Origin: Chloroflexota bacterium
Lineage (GTDB): Bacteria > Chloroflexota > Chloroflexia > Thermomicrobiales > UBA6265
DNA length: 64,000 nt
Reading direction: 5' to 3'
Assembly (NCBI GenBank): GCA_023389575.1
Contig: JAEWEG010000025.1
Span: 1 to 64,000, forward strand
Position numbers and translations under genes: made by a program. Of the stretch, positions 1 to 7,445 are shown in pieces. The first letter of the stretch is position 1. Every line of letters starts with the position of its first letter. The notes under the pieces are model-generated. The model was not told where the DNA came from and searched no databases. It worked only from the letters and a program-made list of their open reading frames with translations.

Positions 1-35
1 TCCGATGGGAACTCAGGGCGGATCCCCCGGTCGAT

Positions 36-97
36 GAGGACGGACCCGCACTAACCGGCGGTCGTGGTGACCCAGGCCTTCCACGGGTGCCGTCCTC
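36..97. other. Upstream non-coding region with inverted repeat
   Basis: The arms GAGGACGG (36-43) and CCGTCCTC (90-97) are complementary, with a further CCCG/CGGG pairing inside (45-48 with 84-87). This could be a terminator of a gene outside the window. Nothing coding is supportable in 1-401; a second short inverted repeat GAGCGGA...TCCGCTC lies near 155-196. Confidence 0.4.
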
Positions 98-224
98 ACC
101 CCCAGCATAGAGACAAGGTCCTCCCTATAACCGCGCCAACCTTTCCGTCATGACGAGCGGAGCGAGGCCCCGCCAGCGGGAACGATGTCCGCTCCCTCAC
201 GGAAACCCAATCCTCCCCACCCCC

Positions 225-253
225 TTTACAGCCCCCCACGCCTGTCGTAATGT
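225..253 (+). promoter_or_regulatory. Promoter of first sugar ABC operon
   Basis: TTTACA (225-230) is separated by 17 bp from TAATGT (248-253). The same -35 hexamer, the same 17-bp spacer and the same downstream operator occur before the GntR gene at 4810-4857, which makes the call much stronger than the hexamers alone. Confidence 0.7.
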
Positions 254-260
254 CTCACTA

Positions 261-272
261 TTGGTCTGACAA
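261..272. promoter_or_regulatory. GntR/FadR-type operator 1
   Basis: TTGGTCTGACAA contains an exact match to the FCD-GntR half-site pattern TNGTNNNACNA. It begins 8 bp after the -10 hexamer, so a bound repressor would sit over the transcription start. The 14-mer around it is identical to the site at 4846-4857 upstream of the GntR gene itself. Confidence 0.7.
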
Positions 273-401
273 CCTGACAAACGCGCCGAGCTCCGGGTAA
301 ACCCGGAATCGCTTCTCGCCCATCGCTCGCATCCATCCGAAACCAGAATCCCACCCGCCGCCGAAACCACCGGTCCCAACCGGAATCGCAGGGAGAGATG
401 C

Positions 402-1364
402 ATGAGTTCGAGGATCACCTCCCGGAAGCAACCGCTCGAAACGTCCACCCGCGTGCGCAAATTCTCCCTGTCGAATCCTCTCGTCACCCTCACCGAAGGC
501 CGCTACTGGGCCTACCTCCTCATCGCGCCCAGCCTGATCCTGGTTGGCGCGGTCGTGGTCTACCCGGTCATCGATGGCATCCTGCTCAGCTTCCGCGAGT
601 ACCGGCTCAACCGCCCGGCGCTTGGCACCCCCTGGATCGGGCTCGAACACTATCGCGACCTCGCCTCCGATCCGATCATCCGCACGGCCCTTCGCAACAC
701 GCTCATCTGGGTCAGCGTCGGCGCCATTAGCCAGTTCGTGCTCGGCATGATCGCGGCCCTCGCCCTGCACCGCTCCATGCGCGGCATGGGGGTCGCCCGA
801 ATCCTTGTCCTCATCCCCTGGCTGCTGCCATCGGTGGTTTCCGCAAACATGTGGCGGCTGATGCTGGATTCACGCCTCGGCGTGGTCAACGACCTGCTGA
901 TCCGGCTCAACATCCTCGACACGCCTCGCGCCTGGTTCACCTCGCCAGGAAGCGCCCTCTACGAGGTGCTGGCGGTCGAACTGTGGAAGAACTTCCCCTT
1001 CTTCACGCTCTTCCTGCTCGCCGGCCTGCACGCGATTCCCCAGGAGTTGTACGACGCCTCCAGCGTCGATGGCGGAGGAGCCTGGCAACGCTTCCGCGGC
1101 ATCACCGTCCCGCTCCTGATGCCCGTGATCGTGGCCGCCATCATTCTGCGCGTCATCGGCCTGTTCAACTCGCCCGATGTCCTGCTCATCCTCACCGGCG
1201 GCGGCCCCGGAAACGCCACCCAAACCATCTCGCTCTACGGCTTCCAGACGGCGTACCTGAAGTTCGACTTCGGCTACGCCGCCGCCATCTCCGTGCTCGC
1301 CCTTGCCTGCCTGATGGCCTTCACCATCGTCTACGTTCGCGTCTCCGGCGTCACCAAGGAGTAG
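402..1364 (+). CDS. Sugar ABC transporter permease, MalF-like
   Basis: A 320-aa inner-membrane permease of the CUT1 carbohydrate ABC class. About six hydrophobic segments follow a basic 35-residue cytoplasmic N-terminus. The EAA loop that docks the ATPase is visible as YDASSVDGGGAWQRF near residues 218-232, and the TGGGPGNATQT segment near residue 264 is typical of MalF homologues. GGGAGAG at 391-397 is a good ribosome site for this ATG. It starts the operon permease-permease-binding protein-dioxygenase, four bases before the next gene. No ATPase gene is nearby, so a shared MsiK-type ATPase elsewhere is expected. Substrate unknown. Confidence 0.9.
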   Translation: MSSRITSRKQPLETSTRVRKFSLSNPLVTLTEGRYWAYLLIAPSLILVGAVVVYPVIDGILLSFREYRLNRPALGTPWIGLEHYRDLASDPIIRTALRNTLIWVSVGAISQFVLGMIAALALHRSMRGMGVARILVLIPWLLPSVVSANMWRLMLDSRLGVVNDLLIRLNILDTPRAWFTSPGSALYEVLAVELWKNFPFFTLFLLAGLHAIPQELYDASSVDGGGAWQRFRGITVPLLMPVIVAAIILRVIGLFNSPDVLLILTGGGPGNATQTISLYGFQTAYLKFDFGYAAAISVLALACLMAFTIVYVRVSGVTKE

Positions 1365-1368
1365 CGCA

Positions 1369-2271
1369 ATGGCATTCCCACCCCTCGCCCCCGAACCGGT
1401 CTATCTCACGCCGCGGTCCAGGTCGCCGTTTGGCTCGCTGAGCCGGTCGCGCCGCCTCTACAACGTGCTCAGCGCCACCATCGCCATCCTCGTGGTGATC
1501 TTCGCCATCTCACCCATCGTCTGGACGGCGCTCACCTCGCTCAAGACCGAAGCGGACATCGTCACGATAAAGGTGAAGTACATTCCCGACACCCTCACCT
1601 TCGACAACTACCAGAAGCTCTGGCAGCAGTCCGACTACCCCCGGCTGCTGAAAAACAGCGCCATTGTCACGGTCATCACCGTCGTCATGTCGCTGGTGAT
1701 CGGCATCTTCGCGGGCTACAGCATCTCCCGCTACCGCTTCCGGGGCCGGGGTGGCCTCATGATCTTCTACCTCGTCATCCGCATGTTCCCGTTCACCCTG
1801 CTGCTCATTCCGCTCTTCATCATGCTGCGAAACCTGAACCTGTTCGACAGCCACTTCGGCCTCGCCCTCACCTACACCACCTTCCTGCTCCCACTCTGCG
1901 TCTGGATCCTCAAGGGCTTCTTCGATGGCATCCCGCCCGACCTGGAGGAAGCGTCCCGGGTGGACGGCTCCACCCGCCTCGGCGCGCTGGTCCGCATCGT
2001 CCTCCCCCTGGCCCGGCCCGGCATCGCCGCCACCACCGTCTTCATCGCCATCGGCGCCTGGAACGAATACCTCTGGGCCCTCCTGCTCACCACCGCCAGC
2101 GGGGCCCGGACCTGGCCGGTCGGCCTGCAACTCATGGTGGGCGAGTTCCAGATGCCATGGGGCACCCTCAGCGCCAGCGGCATCGTCAGCATCATCCCGA
2201 TCATGATCGGATTCGCGTTCGTTCAACGGGCCCTCGTCAGCGGGCTGATGACAGGAGGTGTGAAGGGGTAA
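1369..2271 (+). CDS. Sugar ABC transporter permease, MalG-like
   Basis: A 300-aa permease that would pair with the 402-1364 product. Six hydrophobic segments are seen, and the EAA motif reads LEEASRVDGSTRLGALVRI near residues 190-208, ending in the usual LPLARPG. The long N-terminal tail with SLSRSRRLYN is cytoplasmic. Its ATG follows the previous stop by four bases, so the two are translationally coupled. MalG-type proteins complete the transmembrane pore of CUT1 importers; the sugar is not readable from sequence. Confidence 0.9.
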   Translation: MAFPPLAPEPVYLTPRSRSPFGSLSRSRRLYNVLSATIAILVVIFAISPIVWTALTSLKTEADIVTIKVKYIPDTLTFDNYQKLWQQSDYPRLLKNSAIVTVITVVMSLVIGIFAGYSISRYRFRGRGGLMIFYLVIRMFPFTLLLIPLFIMLRNLNLFDSHFGLALTYTTFLLPLCVWILKGFFDGIPPDLEEASRVDGSTRLGALVRIVLPLARPGIAATTVFIAIGAWNEYLWALLLTTASGARTWPVGLQLMVGEFQMPWGTLSASGIVSIIPIMIGFAFVQRALVSGLMTGGVKG

Positions 2272-2350
2272 GCAACGGAGCCAGGATCATCGGTACCCAC
2301 GCTCCATCGATTCAGTCGTGCGCAATCAGCGACGAGGAGATGAATCCAGC

Positions 2351-3637
2351 ATGAACCACCAGAACCACCCCCGGCGCATGTCGCGCCGCGCCCTGGCCGG
2401 CGCGGGAATCGGCGCGGCCGCCTTCGCCACCGGCGCCGTCGGCCTTCCCCTCCGGGCCGCCGCTCAGGACGACTCCATCAGCGGCGACATCAGCTACTGG
2501 CACCATTTCACCAGTGAATCGGAAATGGTCGGGCTCGAACAGGCCACCGAATCCTTCACCTCGCTGTACCCGAACGTCACCATCAGCTCCGAGAACATCC
2601 CCAACGCCGACTACATGACCCAGTTCACCACCGCCGCGGTGGGAGGCGCCCTCCCGGACGTGGCGATGGCCGCCACCGACCGGATTCCGGACATGCTGGC
2701 CCTCGGCGGCCTGATCGACCTCACCGATCGCTTCAACGCCTGGGAAGACCGCGCCAACATCTCCGAAGCGCTCATGCCCGGCGCCACCATCGATGGCCAG
2801 ATCGTCGGCCTGCCGATGTTCCTCTTCGTCGACTGGCTCTACTACCGCAAGGACTGGTTCGAGGAAGCGGGCCTGGAACCGCCAACCACCTGGGAGGAAA
2901 TGCGCGAAGCGGCGATCGCCCTCACCGATCCCGACCAGGGCCGGTTTGGGTTCGGGCTCCGCGGCGGCGATGGCGGGCAGGGCCACGTCCAGAACATCAT
3001 GCGCGCCTACGGCGGCCTCTCGGTCGACGAGGCGGGCGTGCCGGTGATCGACCGCGAACCCGCCATCGAGGCCGTCGCCTTCTGGTCGGGCCTGTTCACC
3101 ACCGACGGCGTGGCGCCGCCGAGCGCCCCCAACGACAGCTACTCGCAGATCATGCAGGCGTTCCGCACGGGCCAAACCGCCATGCTGCTGCACCACACCG
3201 GCTCGCTCGCCGAAATCCTCGGCGACCTCAGCACCGACCAAGTCATGACCACCATGGTGCCCGCCGGTCCGGCCATGCAGGTCGCCGGCGTCGCGCCGCA
3301 GTACAACGGCATCTCCAAACCAGACAACGAGGAGGCCGCCTGGGCCTGGATGACCCACTGGACCACGCCCGATGTGGCCATCCAGTTCCTGGAAACCACC
3401 GGCTACTTCCCCGCCTCCCTCGCCGCCAGCGAGGACGAGCGCATCACCGGCAATCCCATTTACGATGCCGCCCGCTCCTCGATCGATGTTGGCGTGCTGC
3501 CGCTCCAGTTCGTGGGCGCGCCCGGCTGGGCAAGCACCTCCGTCCTCCCGGCGTTCCAGCAGGTCCTCACCGGCCAGGCCACGCCAGAGGAGGCGGTCGA
3601 CCAGATGATCGCGGACCTGGAAGCCGAAGTCGGCTAA
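2351..3637 (+). CDS. Sugar ABC transporter substrate-binding protein
   Basis: A 428-aa extracellular binding protein of the MalE/CUT1 type. The N-terminus has a twin-arginine leader (MSRRALAGAG followed by a hydrophobic alanine-rich stretch, cleavage near AAAQD), so export by Tat and lipid-free or membrane-tethered display is expected. ATG 2351 is preferred over the in-frame GTG at 2318 because GAGGAG (2334-2339) lies 11 bases upstream and the Tat leader then starts normally. SISYWHHFTSE-like opening and the TTWEEMREAAIAL segment are typical of the family. It lies after the two permeases and before a stem-loop and the dioxygenase gene. Confidence 0.88.
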   Translation: MNHQNHPRRMSRRALAGAGIGAAAFATGAVGLPLRAAAQDDSISGDISYWHHFTSESEMVGLEQATESFTSLYPNVTISSENIPNADYMTQFTTAAVGGALPDVAMAATDRIPDMLALGGLIDLTDRFNAWEDRANISEALMPGATIDGQIVGLPMFLFVDWLYYRKDWFEEAGLEPPTTWEEMREAAIALTDPDQGRFGFGLRGGDGGQGHVQNIMRAYGGLSVDEAGVPVIDREPAIEAVAFWSGLFTTDGVAPPSAPNDSYSQIMQAFRTGQTAMLLHHTGSLAEILGDLSTDQVMTTMVPAGPAMQVAGVAPQYNGISKPDNEEAAWAWMTHWTTPDVAIQFLETTGYFPASLAASEDERITGNPIYDAARSSIDVGVLPLQFVGAPGWASTSVLPAFQQVLTGQATPEEAVDQMIADLEAEVG

Positions 3638-3653
3638 CCAGGCCACACAACCA

Positions 3654-3692
3654 CGTCCCTCCCGGCGAGCCTGGCGTTCGCTGGCAGGGACG
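3654..3692 (+). terminator. Intercistronic stem-loop after binding-protein gene
   Basis: CGTCCCT (3654-3660) pairs with AGGGACG (3686-3692), and inside it GCGA (3665-3668) pairs with TCGC (3678-3681). It has no T-run and sits between the binding-protein and dioxygenase genes, so it is more likely an mRNA-stabilising or partial-termination element than a full terminator. Confidence 0.55.
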
Positions 3693-3709
3693 CACAAGGA
3701 ACCACCGCC

Positions 3710-4714
3710 ATGACGGGCTCACTCACCGCCGACCAGGTCGCCACATTCCAGCGCGAGGGCTATCTCGTCCTCCGCGACGTGCTCGACCAGGAAACCGTCC
3801 TCAACCCCATCATCGAGGAATACGCCGGCGTGCTCGACCGGCTCGCGACCGAACTCCACGAGGCGGGCGAGATCGCCTCCACCTACGACGATCTCCCGTT
3901 CTCCGACCGTCTCACCCGCATCTATGCCGAAACCGGCAGGGACCACGCCCAGTACTTCGACTTCTCGCTGCCCCAGGCGGCGACCAAAGCCGACACGCCG
4001 TTCTGGACCGGCCCGGCGGTGTTCGCCCTGCTGCGCAACGAGGCGATCCTGGACGCGGTCGAATCGCTCATCGGGCCGGAGATCTATGCCAACCCGGTGC
4101 AGCACGTGCGGCTCAAGCCGCCCGAACACCTGCTGCGCCCAAACGCGCGAACCGGCGACAAGCCCAACAACGCCACGCCTTGGCATCAGGACAATGGCGT
4201 GGTCACCGAGGACGCCGACGACACCGAAACCATCACCGTCTGGCTCCCGCTCACCAACGCCACCGTCGAGAATGGCTGCCTCGTCGTGTCGCCACGCTCG
4301 CATGGCGACGGCCTGCTGCCGCACTGCCCCAACGACACGGCAGCCGTGAACCGTAATGGCGGAACCGGGCTCCACATTCCCGAGTCCTACCTGGCCGAGG
4401 AGGAGCAATCGGTCTCGCTGCCCATGCGTGCCGGCGACATCCTGCTCATGCACCGGCGTACTCCGCACGCGTCCCACCGCAACACCAGCGACCACGTGCG
4501 CTGGAGCTTCGACCTTCGCTACAACCCTACCGGCCAACCGACCGGCCGGAGCGCGTTCCCCGGATTCGTCGCCAGAAGCGCCTCGTCGCCGGAAACCGAA
4601 CTCCACGACCCCATCGCCTGGACCGATCTCTGGCTGGAAACCCGCGCCAGGCTCAGCGGATCGCCCATGCCGGCCTTCAACCGCTGGGACCGCGCGGCCG
4701 TCACCTGCGCCTGA
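3710..4714 (+). CDS. Phytanoyl-CoA dioxygenase (PhyH) family oxygenase
   Basis: A 334-aa Fe(II)/2-oxoglutarate dioxygenase of the PhyH fold. The metal-binding HxD is in TPWHQDNGVV (around residues 161-170), the distal histidine is in RTPHASHRN (around 250-258), and the 2-oxoglutarate arginine is likely the one in HVRWSFDLRY. LTADQVATFQREGYLVLRDVL at the start is the standard PhyH opening. It is the last gene of the sugar ABC operon, so it probably hydroxylates a small imported compound rather than a lipid CoA ester. The exact substrate cannot be told. It is followed by a perfect-stem terminator. Confidence 0.85.
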   Translation: MTGSLTADQVATFQREGYLVLRDVLDQETVLNPIIEEYAGVLDRLATELHEAGEIASTYDDLPFSDRLTRIYAETGRDHAQYFDFSLPQAATKADTPFWTGPAVFALLRNEAILDAVESLIGPEIYANPVQHVRLKPPEHLLRPNARTGDKPNNATPWHQDNGVVTEDADDTETITVWLPLTNATVENGCLVVSPRSHGDGLLPHCPNDTAAVNRNGGTGLHIPESYLAEEEQSVSLPMRAGDILLMHRRTPHASHRNTSDHVRWSFDLRYNPTGQPTGRSAFPGFVARSASSPETELHDPIAWTDLWLETRARLSGSPMPAFNRWDRAAVTCA

Positions 4715-4723
4715 CCCGCGAAT

Positions 4724-4750
4724 GCCCTTCCGGCGGGCGTCCGGAAGGGC
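4724..4750 (+). terminator. Terminator of first ABC operon
   Basis: GCCCTTCCGG (4724-4733) and CCGGAAGGGC (4741-4750) form a perfect 10-bp stem with a 7-base loop, directly after the dioxygenase stop codon. Confidence 0.75.
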
Positions 4751-4809
4751 TCCCCACGCACTTCTACCGGATCACACATCCGCCCCAGCCAAAGATGTCG
4801 GCGCACCCC

Positions 4810-4838
4810 TTTACAGCCCGGGAGCCTTATCGTAGAGT
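4810..4838 (+). promoter_or_regulatory. Promoter of GntR regulator/second ABC operon
   Basis: TTTACA (4810-4815), 17-bp spacer, TAGAGT (4833-4838). It matches the arrangement at 225-253, including the CCCTTTACAGCCC context. Confidence 0.75.
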
Positions 4839-4845
4839 TCCGTTA

Positions 4846-4857
4846 TTGGTCTGACAA
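4846..4857. promoter_or_regulatory. GntR/FadR-type operator 2
   Basis: TTGGTCTGACAA, identical to 261-272 and at the same distance (8 bp) from its -10 hexamer. Lying 30 bp before the start of the GntR gene, it indicates autoregulation. Confidence 0.75.
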
Positions 4858-4886
4858 CCCGATCACCTGACCTGTATAGGTGCGCT

Positions 4887-5618
4887 ATGAGTTTCAACTC
4901 CGTGACGGTCTTCCGGCCATCGGACCAGATAATCCAGCAGGTCCAGGACGCCATTCGCAACGGCGATCTCGCGCTGGGCGACAAGTTGCCCACCGAGCGC
5001 GCGCTCAGCGAACAGTTCGGCGTCAGCCGCGGCGTGGTCCGCGAGGCCATCAAGGCGCTCGGCGCCATGGGCCTGGTGGAATCGCGCCAGGGCAGCGGCA
5101 TCTTCGTGCGCAACAACACCATCTCGTCGGTTTCCCGCGCCTTCGTTCTCTCCGTTTCCCCCGACGTCGAGTCCGTCGACCGCCTCTTCGAGTTCCGCCA
5201 GGTTCTCGAAAAGGAAGCCGCCCGCCTCGCCGCCACCCGCGCCACGCCCGAGCACGTCGCCACCATGGAAGAGACCCTCGCCCGGATGAGCCAGGGCGAT
5301 GACGTCGACGACTGGCTCCTTTTTGGCGAGGTCGACTCCCGGTTTCACCACCACATCTCCGAGGCCTGCGGCAACCCGTACCTCCAGGTCGCCATCGCCA
5401 GCGTCCGCGACATGCAGCGAGACATCGTCCGCGTGTTCGCCGAGCGCGCCGGCCTGATGGAGGAGGCGATGAACCATCACCACCGAATCCTCGGCGCGAT
5501 CCGCGAGCGCGCCCCCGAAACCGCCGCGACCACCATGGCCGACCACATCTCATACACGTCCAGCGTGGTCCAGCAGCAGATTCCCCACGACGACAGCCAA
5601 CAAGTCCCCGAGGACTAG
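4887..5618 (+). CDS. FadR-subfamily GntR transcriptional regulator
   Basis: A 243-aa repressor. Residues 10-75 form the winged helix (TERALSEQFGVSRGVVREAIKAL, then GSGIFV for the wing); residues ~95-225 form the all-helical FCD ligand domain with histidines in SRFHHHIS and NHHHRILGAI that usually bind a metal and help hold an acidic effector. FadR-type FCD regulators with sugar-acid ligands are common beside dehydratases. Identical operators in front of this gene and in front of the 402-4714 operon suggest it controls both. It probably also heads the transcript that runs on to 13465. Confidence 0.9.
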   Translation: MSFNSVTVFRPSDQIIQQVQDAIRNGDLALGDKLPTERALSEQFGVSRGVVREAIKALGAMGLVESRQGSGIFVRNNTISSVSRAFVLSVSPDVESVDRLFEFRQVLEKEAARLAATRATPEHVATMEETLARMSQGDDVDDWLLFGEVDSRFHHHISEACGNPYLQVAIASVRDMQRDIVRVFAERAGLMEEAMNHHHRILGAIRERAPETAATTMADHISYTSSVVQQQIPHDDSQQVPED

Positions 5619-5749
5619 ACGCCTACCGCCCTCACATCGAAAGGAGGACCCGACCCCGTACCGACTGATTTGAGCGAACCCGCGAACGCATGGCCAAGTC
5701 CGACCGTGCAACGTTTCTCCAGCCCATCAGGTGAAAGGCAAACGTCGCA

Positions 5750-7339
5750 ATGAAGACCCCTCGCCTCTCTCGACGATCAGCTCTCCGCGCCGGCCTGAGC
5801 GCGTCCGCCGCCGGTGTCCTCGGAACCCAGCGCGCCTTCGCGTCGCCTGGCTCCCGCGCCACCCAGCAGCTCGCGCCCGCCCAAACGCTCTCGGGCCGCA
5901 TCGTCATCGGCACATCGCAAAACCCTGACCAGCCCGTCAAGGACGCACTGGTCGCCGCCTACCAGGAACGCCAGCCCGATGTCGAAATCGTCTGGGAAAC
6001 GGCCGATCGGCCCGCGGCCGAATACGCGAGTTGGCTGGGAACCCAGCTCGCCGCCGACGATATCGAACTCGACATCGTCTCCGCCAACTACGCCAACACC
6101 TACGCGGGCTATGTCAACCTCGACATGTATCGCGGCACCACGAATCCGTACTCGGAACAGATGTGGGACGCCGACCTCAACTGGGACTTCAGCCGCGCGC
6201 TGAACCCGTCTGGCGAGCGCATCATCCTGTCCACTCGCGCCGTGCACATCAACTGGTTCTACAACCAGGATCTGCTGGACCAAGCCGGTGTCACGCCGCC
6301 CACCACCTGGACCGAGTTCATCGATGTCGCGGAAAAGCTGAGCGCGGCCGGCATCACCCCGGTCGGCATCAACTACGACTGGCAGTTGCCACAGTGGTTC
6401 GCCGAGATCTACTTCGACCAATACCATGTCGACTGGATCGAGACCGTCCGTTCCCAGGAGGGCGACTGGAACTACGACCCATCGATCGATGGCGAGTTCG
6501 AGTTCGTCCCCGACGACCCGTTCATCCACAACAAGTACACCTACAACCCGCAGCGCTTCTATAAGGCGATCCAGGACGGCACGCTCCGCTACGACACCCC
6601 GCAAATCGCCGAAATCGTGACCAACCTCAAGGCGATGTTCCCGCAGTACGCCACCGAGGACATGTACGTCACCACCGACACCTACACCAAGTTCCTCCAG
6701 CAATCGGTGGCCATCCTGGCCGACGGGAGTTGGTCCATCGGCCAGCTCCGCGCGGACATGGAGCAACTGAGCCCCGAACGCCTCGAGGAACTGGAAATCG
6801 AAGCCGACAGCGTCCAGACCTTCAACTGGGGCACCTTCGAGAATCCGGCGATGGAAGGCGATCTCGTCCTCTGCCCGCCAAGGTCGGTGGAATCGTCCAG
6901 CGGCGAGTACATCGGCATCATCCAGAAGGACCAGGCCCAAACCGACCTGGCGCTCGACTTCACCATGTTCTGGCTGTCATCGGCCGGATACCAGCCGTAT
7001 CTCGATGCCCAGTGGGCTCAGCCAGGCTTCTCCCCTGCCGGACCGCTTCAGGTCCTGGGCGTGGAAGTTCCCGAAGCCGAGGAGGAACTCTTCGCCGATC
7101 TCCAGGAGCTCGGCAACGCCGAGATCAACTACAACGGCTTCTGGGTCGCGGGCGCTGGTGGACCGCACATCACCAACCTCCGCAACCTCCTCGCCGAGGC
7201 CCTGAACGGATCCATCACCCCCGAGGAGTACGCCACCCAACTCCAGGCCTACCACCAGGACAACTGGGATTCGTACCTCGAACTCACCGGCCTCACTCAG
7301 GCGGACATCGACGACCCGGCTCGCCAGCCTGGCACCTGA
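5750..7339 (+). CDS. Carbohydrate ABC transporter substrate-binding protein
   Basis: A 529-aa secreted binding protein with a Tat-like leader (RRSALRAGLSASAAG, cleavage after AFA). The mature part begins SGRIVIGTSQNPDQPVKDAL, a MalE/UgpB-type strand, and contains GVTPPTTWTEFIDVAEKL, a CUT1 family signature. At over 520 residues it is longer than typical maltose-type proteins, with an acidic central insertion around residues 225-265. It precedes its presumed permeases, with a strong stem-loop in the gap. Ligand unknown; the adjacent fucosidase-like hydrolase suggests an oligosaccharide. Confidence 0.85.
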   Translation: MKTPRLSRRSALRAGLSASAAGVLGTQRAFASPGSRATQQLAPAQTLSGRIVIGTSQNPDQPVKDALVAAYQERQPDVEIVWETADRPAAEYASWLGTQLAADDIELDIVSANYANTYAGYVNLDMYRGTTNPYSEQMWDADLNWDFSRALNPSGERIILSTRAVHINWFYNQDLLDQAGVTPPTTWTEFIDVAEKLSAAGITPVGINYDWQLPQWFAEIYFDQYHVDWIETVRSQEGDWNYDPSIDGEFEFVPDDPFIHNKYTYNPQRFYKAIQDGTLRYDTPQIAEIVTNLKAMFPQYATEDMYVTTDTYTKFLQQSVAILADGSWSIGQLRADMEQLSPERLEELEIEADSVQTFNWGTFENPAMEGDLVLCPPRSVESSSGEYIGIIQKDQAQTDLALDFTMFWLSSAGYQPYLDAQWAQPGFSPAGPLQVLGVEVPEAEEELFADLQELGNAEINYNGFWVAGAGGPHITNLRNLLAEALNGSITPEEYATQLQAYHQDNWDSYLELTGLTQADIDDPARQPGT

Positions 7340-7353
7340 TCGACGCCAGCAAT

Positions 7354-7384
7354 CGGCCCGGTGCTCCAGTGGAGCGCCGGGCCG
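7354..7384 (+). terminator. Intra-operon stem-loop between binding protein and permease
   Basis: CGGCCCGG (7354-7361) and CCGGGCCG (7377-7384) enclose GCTCC/GGAGC (7363-7367 with 7371-7375). The 13-bp stem is followed by GTTTCC, so it may act as a partial terminator that lets the binding protein be made in excess over the permeases. Confidence 0.65.
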
Positions 7385-7445
7385 GTTTCCCGATGCCCCG
7401 CATCATGGATGGGTCCCTTTTGCTTAATCTTTTCAGGGAGAGGTA

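Noticed and set aside
2312..3697. Minus-strand frame over the first binding-protein gene
   Set aside because: The plus strand encodes a standard Tat-exported binding protein; the minus frame has no recognisable feature.
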